Shown here: piece after piece, positions 61,304 to 64,000 of the stretch
How positions within the stretch are numbered: the first letter of the stretch is position 1
How the letters are laid out: each line of letters begins with the position of its first letter
Notes under the pieces: generated by a model
Databases searched by the model: none
Told to the model about the DNA's origin: nothing
Seen by the model: only the letters and a program-made list of their open reading frames with translations
Assembly: GCF_020740535.1 (NCBI RefSeq)
Contig: NZ_CP082362.1
Span: forward strand, 7,065,501 to 7,129,500
Direction of reading: 5' to 3'
Source: Streptomyces profundus
GTDB taxonomy: Bacteria > Actinomycetota > Actinomycetes > Streptomycetales > Streptomycetaceae
Length of the DNA stretch: 64,000 nt
Position numbers and translations under genes: made by a program

Positions 61304-64000
61304 GTGGATGCCAAGGTCGAGGAGATCGTCGAGGCGCTGCGCGGCTCGCTCGTCGAGAACGAGCGGCTGCGGCGCGACAACGCCGGCCTGCGCGCCGCGG
61401 CGGACGCGGCGGACGAGCCCATCGCCATCGTCAGCATGGCGTGCCGCTTCCCCGGCGGCGTCGACTCACCCGAGGCGCTGTGGGAGCTGGTCGACGAGGG
61501 CCGCGACGCCATCGGCCCCTTCCCCGCCGACCGGGGCTGGGACCTGGGCGCCCTCTACGACCCTGAGCCGGGAACACCGGGCCGCAGCTACGTCAGGCAC
61601 GGCGGGTTCCTGCACGAGGCGCCGCTCTTCGACCCCGAGTTCTTCGGGATCAGCCCCCGCGAGGCCCGCACCATGGACCCGCAGCAGCGCATCCTCCTGG
61701 AGATCACCTGGGAGGCGCTGGAACGCGCCGGGATCGACCCGGCGGCGCTGCGCGGCAGCCGCACCGGTGTCTACGCCGGCGCGATGTACCACGACTACGG
61801 CCTGACCAGCAGCGACGGCAGCCTGGTCTCGGGACGCGTCGCCTACACCCTGGGCCTTGAGGGCCCGGCCGTCACCGTCGACACCGCGTGCTCCGCCTCA
61901 CTGGTCGCGCTGCGCTGGGCCACCCAGGCGCTCCGCGCCGGCGAGTGCTCGCTGGCGCTGGCCGGCGGCGTCAGCGTCATGGCCACGCCCGAGACCTTCA
62001 TCGAGTTCAGCGAGCAACGCGGGCTCTCCCCCGACGGCCGCTGCCGCTCGTTCGCCGCCGCCGCCGACGGCACCGGCTGGGCCGAGGGCGCCGGAGTGCT
62101 GCTCCTGGAGAAGCTGACGGACGCCCGCCGCAACGGCCACCCGGTGCTGGCCTTGGTGCGCGGCTCGGCCGTCAACCAGGACGGCGCGTCCAACGGGCTG
62201 ACCGCGCCCAACGGCCCGGCGCAGCGCCGCGTCATCCAACAGGCCCTGCACGACGCCGGGTTGTCGTCCAACGAGATCGACGTCGTCGAGGGGCACGGCA
62301 CCGGCACCTCGCTCGGCGACCCGATCGAGGCCCAGGCGCTGCTCGCCACCTATGGCCAGGACCGCGCCCCCGGGGCACCGCTCTGGCTTGGCTCCCTCAA
62401 GTCGAACATCGGCCACACCCAGGCGGCGGCCGGCGTCGCGGGGGTCATCAAGATGGTGCAGGCCATCCGGCACGGCAGGCTGCCCAGGACCCTGCACGTC
62501 GACTCCGCGACGCCCCAGGTGGACTGGACAGCCGGGGACGTGCGGCTGCTCACCGAGGCCAGGGCCTGGCCCGAGGCCGACCGGCCGCGCCGCGCCGCCA
62601 TCTCCTCGTTCGGCGTCAGCGGCACCAACGCCCATGTGATCGTCGAACAGGCCGCCCCCGCGCCCCAGCCCGCCGAACGGCCCACGACCGGCCGCGCCCG
62701 GCCCGTGGCAGTGCCCGTACCGATATCCGCCGCCACCGAGAGCGCGCTGCGCGCCCAGGCCGCCAGGATCGCCGACCACCTGCGGGACACTCCCGAACTC
62801 GCCCCGGCCGACCTGGGGTTCAGCCTGGCCACCGGCCGGGCCGCGCTCGCCCGCCGCGCCGTCGTCGTCGGCCGCGACCGCGCCGAGCTCATCGACGGGC
62901 TGACCGCCGTCGCCGACGAGGCGCCCCTTCCCCCGCCCGCCAGGGCCACCGGCCTCACCGCTTTCCTCTTCTCCGGCCAGGGCAGCCAACGTCTCGGCAT
63001 GGGACGGGAGTTGGCCGAAGCCTTCCCGGTGTTCGCCACCGCCCTGGACGAGGCGTTCACGGTCCTCGACCCGGCCGTACGCGATGTCATGTGGGGCGAC
63101 GCGGCGGCCCTCGCCCGCACCGAGTTCACCCAACCCGCGCTCTTCGCACTCCAGTTGGCGCTCGGCCGACTCTGGGAGTCCTGGGGCGTGCGGCCCGACC
63201 TCGTCGCGGGCCACTCCGTCGGCGAACTCGCCGCCGCCCACCTCGCCGGCGTCTTCTCCCTCGCCGACGCCGGCCGTCTGGTCACCGCCCGCGCCAGGCT
63301 GATGGGGGAGTTGCCGCCCGGCGGTGCCATGGTCGCCGTCCAGGCCACCGAGGACGAGATCGCTCCGCTGCTCGACGAACGGGTCGGCCTCGCCGCGGTC
63401 AACGGCCCCGAATCCGTGGTGCTCTCCGGCGCCGACGACGCCGTCGCCCGCGTCCTCGACGCGCTCGGCCCGCGCCGAACGTCCCGGCTGACCGTCTCAC
63501 ACGCCTTCCACTCGCCGCTGATGGAACCGATGCTCGACGCGTTCCGCCAGGTCGCGGACACCGTCGACTACGCCGAGCCGACCGTGCCCGTCGTCACCGC
63601 CGGCGACATCACCTCACCCGCCTACTGGACCCGCCATGTCCTGGACACCGTGCGGTTCGCCGACGCCGTCACCCGCCTTGAGGCGGAGGGCGTCACCCGC
63701 TACCTGGAACTCGGTCCCGACGCCGTCCTCACCGCCATGGCCCGAACCGCCCTCACCCGCACCGCGACGACCGCCGCGCTCGTCCCGACCGCCCGCCGCG
63801 ACCAGCCCGAGGCCACCGCCGCCCTCACCGCGCTCGGCACCCTGCACGCCTCCGGGCTGCCCGTCGACTGGGCCGGAGTCTTCGAAGGACACGCCGCCCG
63901 CCTGGTCGATCTGCCCACCTACCCCTTCCAACGCCGGCGCTACTGGCTCGACAAGAGCGGCGGCCACGGCGACATCACCGCCGCCGGACTCGACCGGCCC
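61304..64000 (+). CDS. Type I modular PKS D, N-terminal part: KS-AT-(DH), cut by window edge
   Basis: The first 899 residues of a further PKS, open to the window end. The docking coil ([19 protein letters not shown]) is of the same class as that of PKS C. KS (~44-465) has TACSAS with Cys196 and a normal [12 protein letters not shown] and [10 protein letters not shown] (~555-860) has GHSVGE at Ser638 and HAFH at 733, predicting malonyl-CoA. Linker [12 protein letters not shown] closes the AT, so a DH or KR should follow beyond the edge. Start is GTG 61304 with GGAGG 11 bases upstream. PKS C already carries the thioesterase, so D is likely an earlier module despite its position. Confidence 0.93.
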   Translation, partial: MDAKVEEIVEALRGSLVENERLRRDNAGLRAAADAADEPIAIVSMACRFPGGVDSPEALWELVDEGRDAIGPFPADRGWDLGALYDPEPGTPGRSYVRHGGFLHEAPLFDPEFFGISPREARTMDPQQRILLEITWEALERAGIDPAALRGSRTGVYAGAMYHDYGLTSSDGSLVSGRVAYTLGLEGPAVTVDTACSASLVALRWATQALRAGECSLALAGGVSVMATPETFIEFSEQRGLSPDGRCRSFAAAADGTGWAEGAGVLLLEKLTDARRNGHPVLALVRGSAVNQDGASNGLTAPNGPAQRRVIQQALHDAGLSSNEIDVVEGHGTGTSLGDPIEAQALLATYGQDRAPGAPLWLGSLKSNIGHTQAAAGVAGVIKMVQAIRHGRLPRTLHVDSATPQVDWTAGDVRLLTEARAWPEADRPRRAAISSFGVSGTNAHVIVEQAAPAPQPAERPTTGRARPVAVPVPISAATESALRAQAARIADHLRDTPELAPADLGFSLATGRAALARRAVVVGRDRAELIDGLTAVADEAPLPPPARATGLTAFLFSGQGSQRLGMGRELAEAFPVFATALDEAFTVLDPAVRDVMWGDAAALARTEFTQPALFALQLALGRLWESWGVRPDLVAGHSVGELAAAHLAGVFSLADAGRLVTARARLMGELPPGGAMVAVQATEDEIAPLLDERVGLAAVNGPESVVLSGADDAVARVLDALGPRRTSRLTVSHAFHSPLMEPMLDAFRQVADTVDYAEPTVPVVTAGDITSPAYWTRHVLDTVRFADAVTRLEAEGVTRYLELGPDAVLTAMARTALTRTATTAALVPTARRDQPEATAALTALGTLHASGLPVDWAGVFEGHAARLVDLPTYPFQRRRYWLDKSGGHGDITAAGLDRP

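Noticed and set aside
61888..63681. 597-codon plus-strand frame within PKS D
   Set aside because: It is a shifted frame; the true frame (from GTG 61304) gives intact KS and AT domains and stays open to the window end.

Overview
The window is high-GC actinomycete DNA, most likely Streptomyces or a close relative. Supporting signs are the codon bias (G/C in nearly every third position), many GTG starts, a rare in-frame TTA codon in a pathway regulator, a Zur box and a DasR-like box of Streptomyces type, and a large modular type I polyketide synthase (PKS) locus. I saw no tRNA, rRNA, CRISPR array, insertion sequence or replication origin. All calls come from reading the sequence; no database search was run.

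Layout. 1-756: a two-component sensor kinase cut by the window edge, preceded by and overlapping a small secreted acidic protein (minus strand). 869-8561: a LysR regulator, then a peptide/nickel-type ABC importer (two permeases, one fused double ATPase, one lipoprotein) and a flavin monooxygenase, probably for scavenging an organosulfur or similar compound; a class V aminotransferase/cysteine desulfurase-like gene converges on it (8581-9900). 10297-11049: an SDR oxidoreductase. 11185-15044: a cassette of an unknown protein, a MoxR-type AAA+ ATPase and a metallopeptidase/VWA protein. 15016-20197: a complete zinc uptake locus (aztA divergent from aztB, an AztD-like propeller, aztC and aztD) with a Zur box in the divergent promoter. 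20408-21622: a secreted PL9-type pectate lyase. 21674-23990: a TetR/MFS efflux pair. 24109-24645: a small lipoprotein. 24851-29561: a minus-strand sulfonate-type ABC operon (DUF4242 protein, acyl-CoA dehydrogenase-like flavoprotein, ATPase, Tat-exported binding protein, permease), preceded by a 29-residue cysteine-type leader peptide that suggests transcription attenuation by sulfur status; a TetR gene diverges from it. 30340-34961: a hypothetical gene, a VOC protein, a GH19 chitinase with a DasR-like box, glutathione peroxidase, a CynX/NimT-type MFS transporter and a glutamine amidotransferase.

34962-36444 is about 1.5 kb without a convincing gene. It leads into a 916-residue LAL (large ATP-binding LuxR) regulator carrying a TTA codon, and then a PKS locus that runs off the right edge: PKS A (one module), PKS B (two modules), PKS C (one module plus thioesterase), a proline-iminopeptidase-like hydrolase, and PKS D (starts KS-AT, truncated). 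All modules seen are reducing (KR, with or without DH, no ER). The AT motifs predict malonyl, methylmalonyl, malonyl and malonyl for A, B1, B2 and C, and malonyl for D. The docking ends predict A to B to C with release by the thioesterase in C. D therefore probably acts upstream of A, so the gene order is not colinear with the chemistry. Loading module and tailoring genes must lie outside the window.
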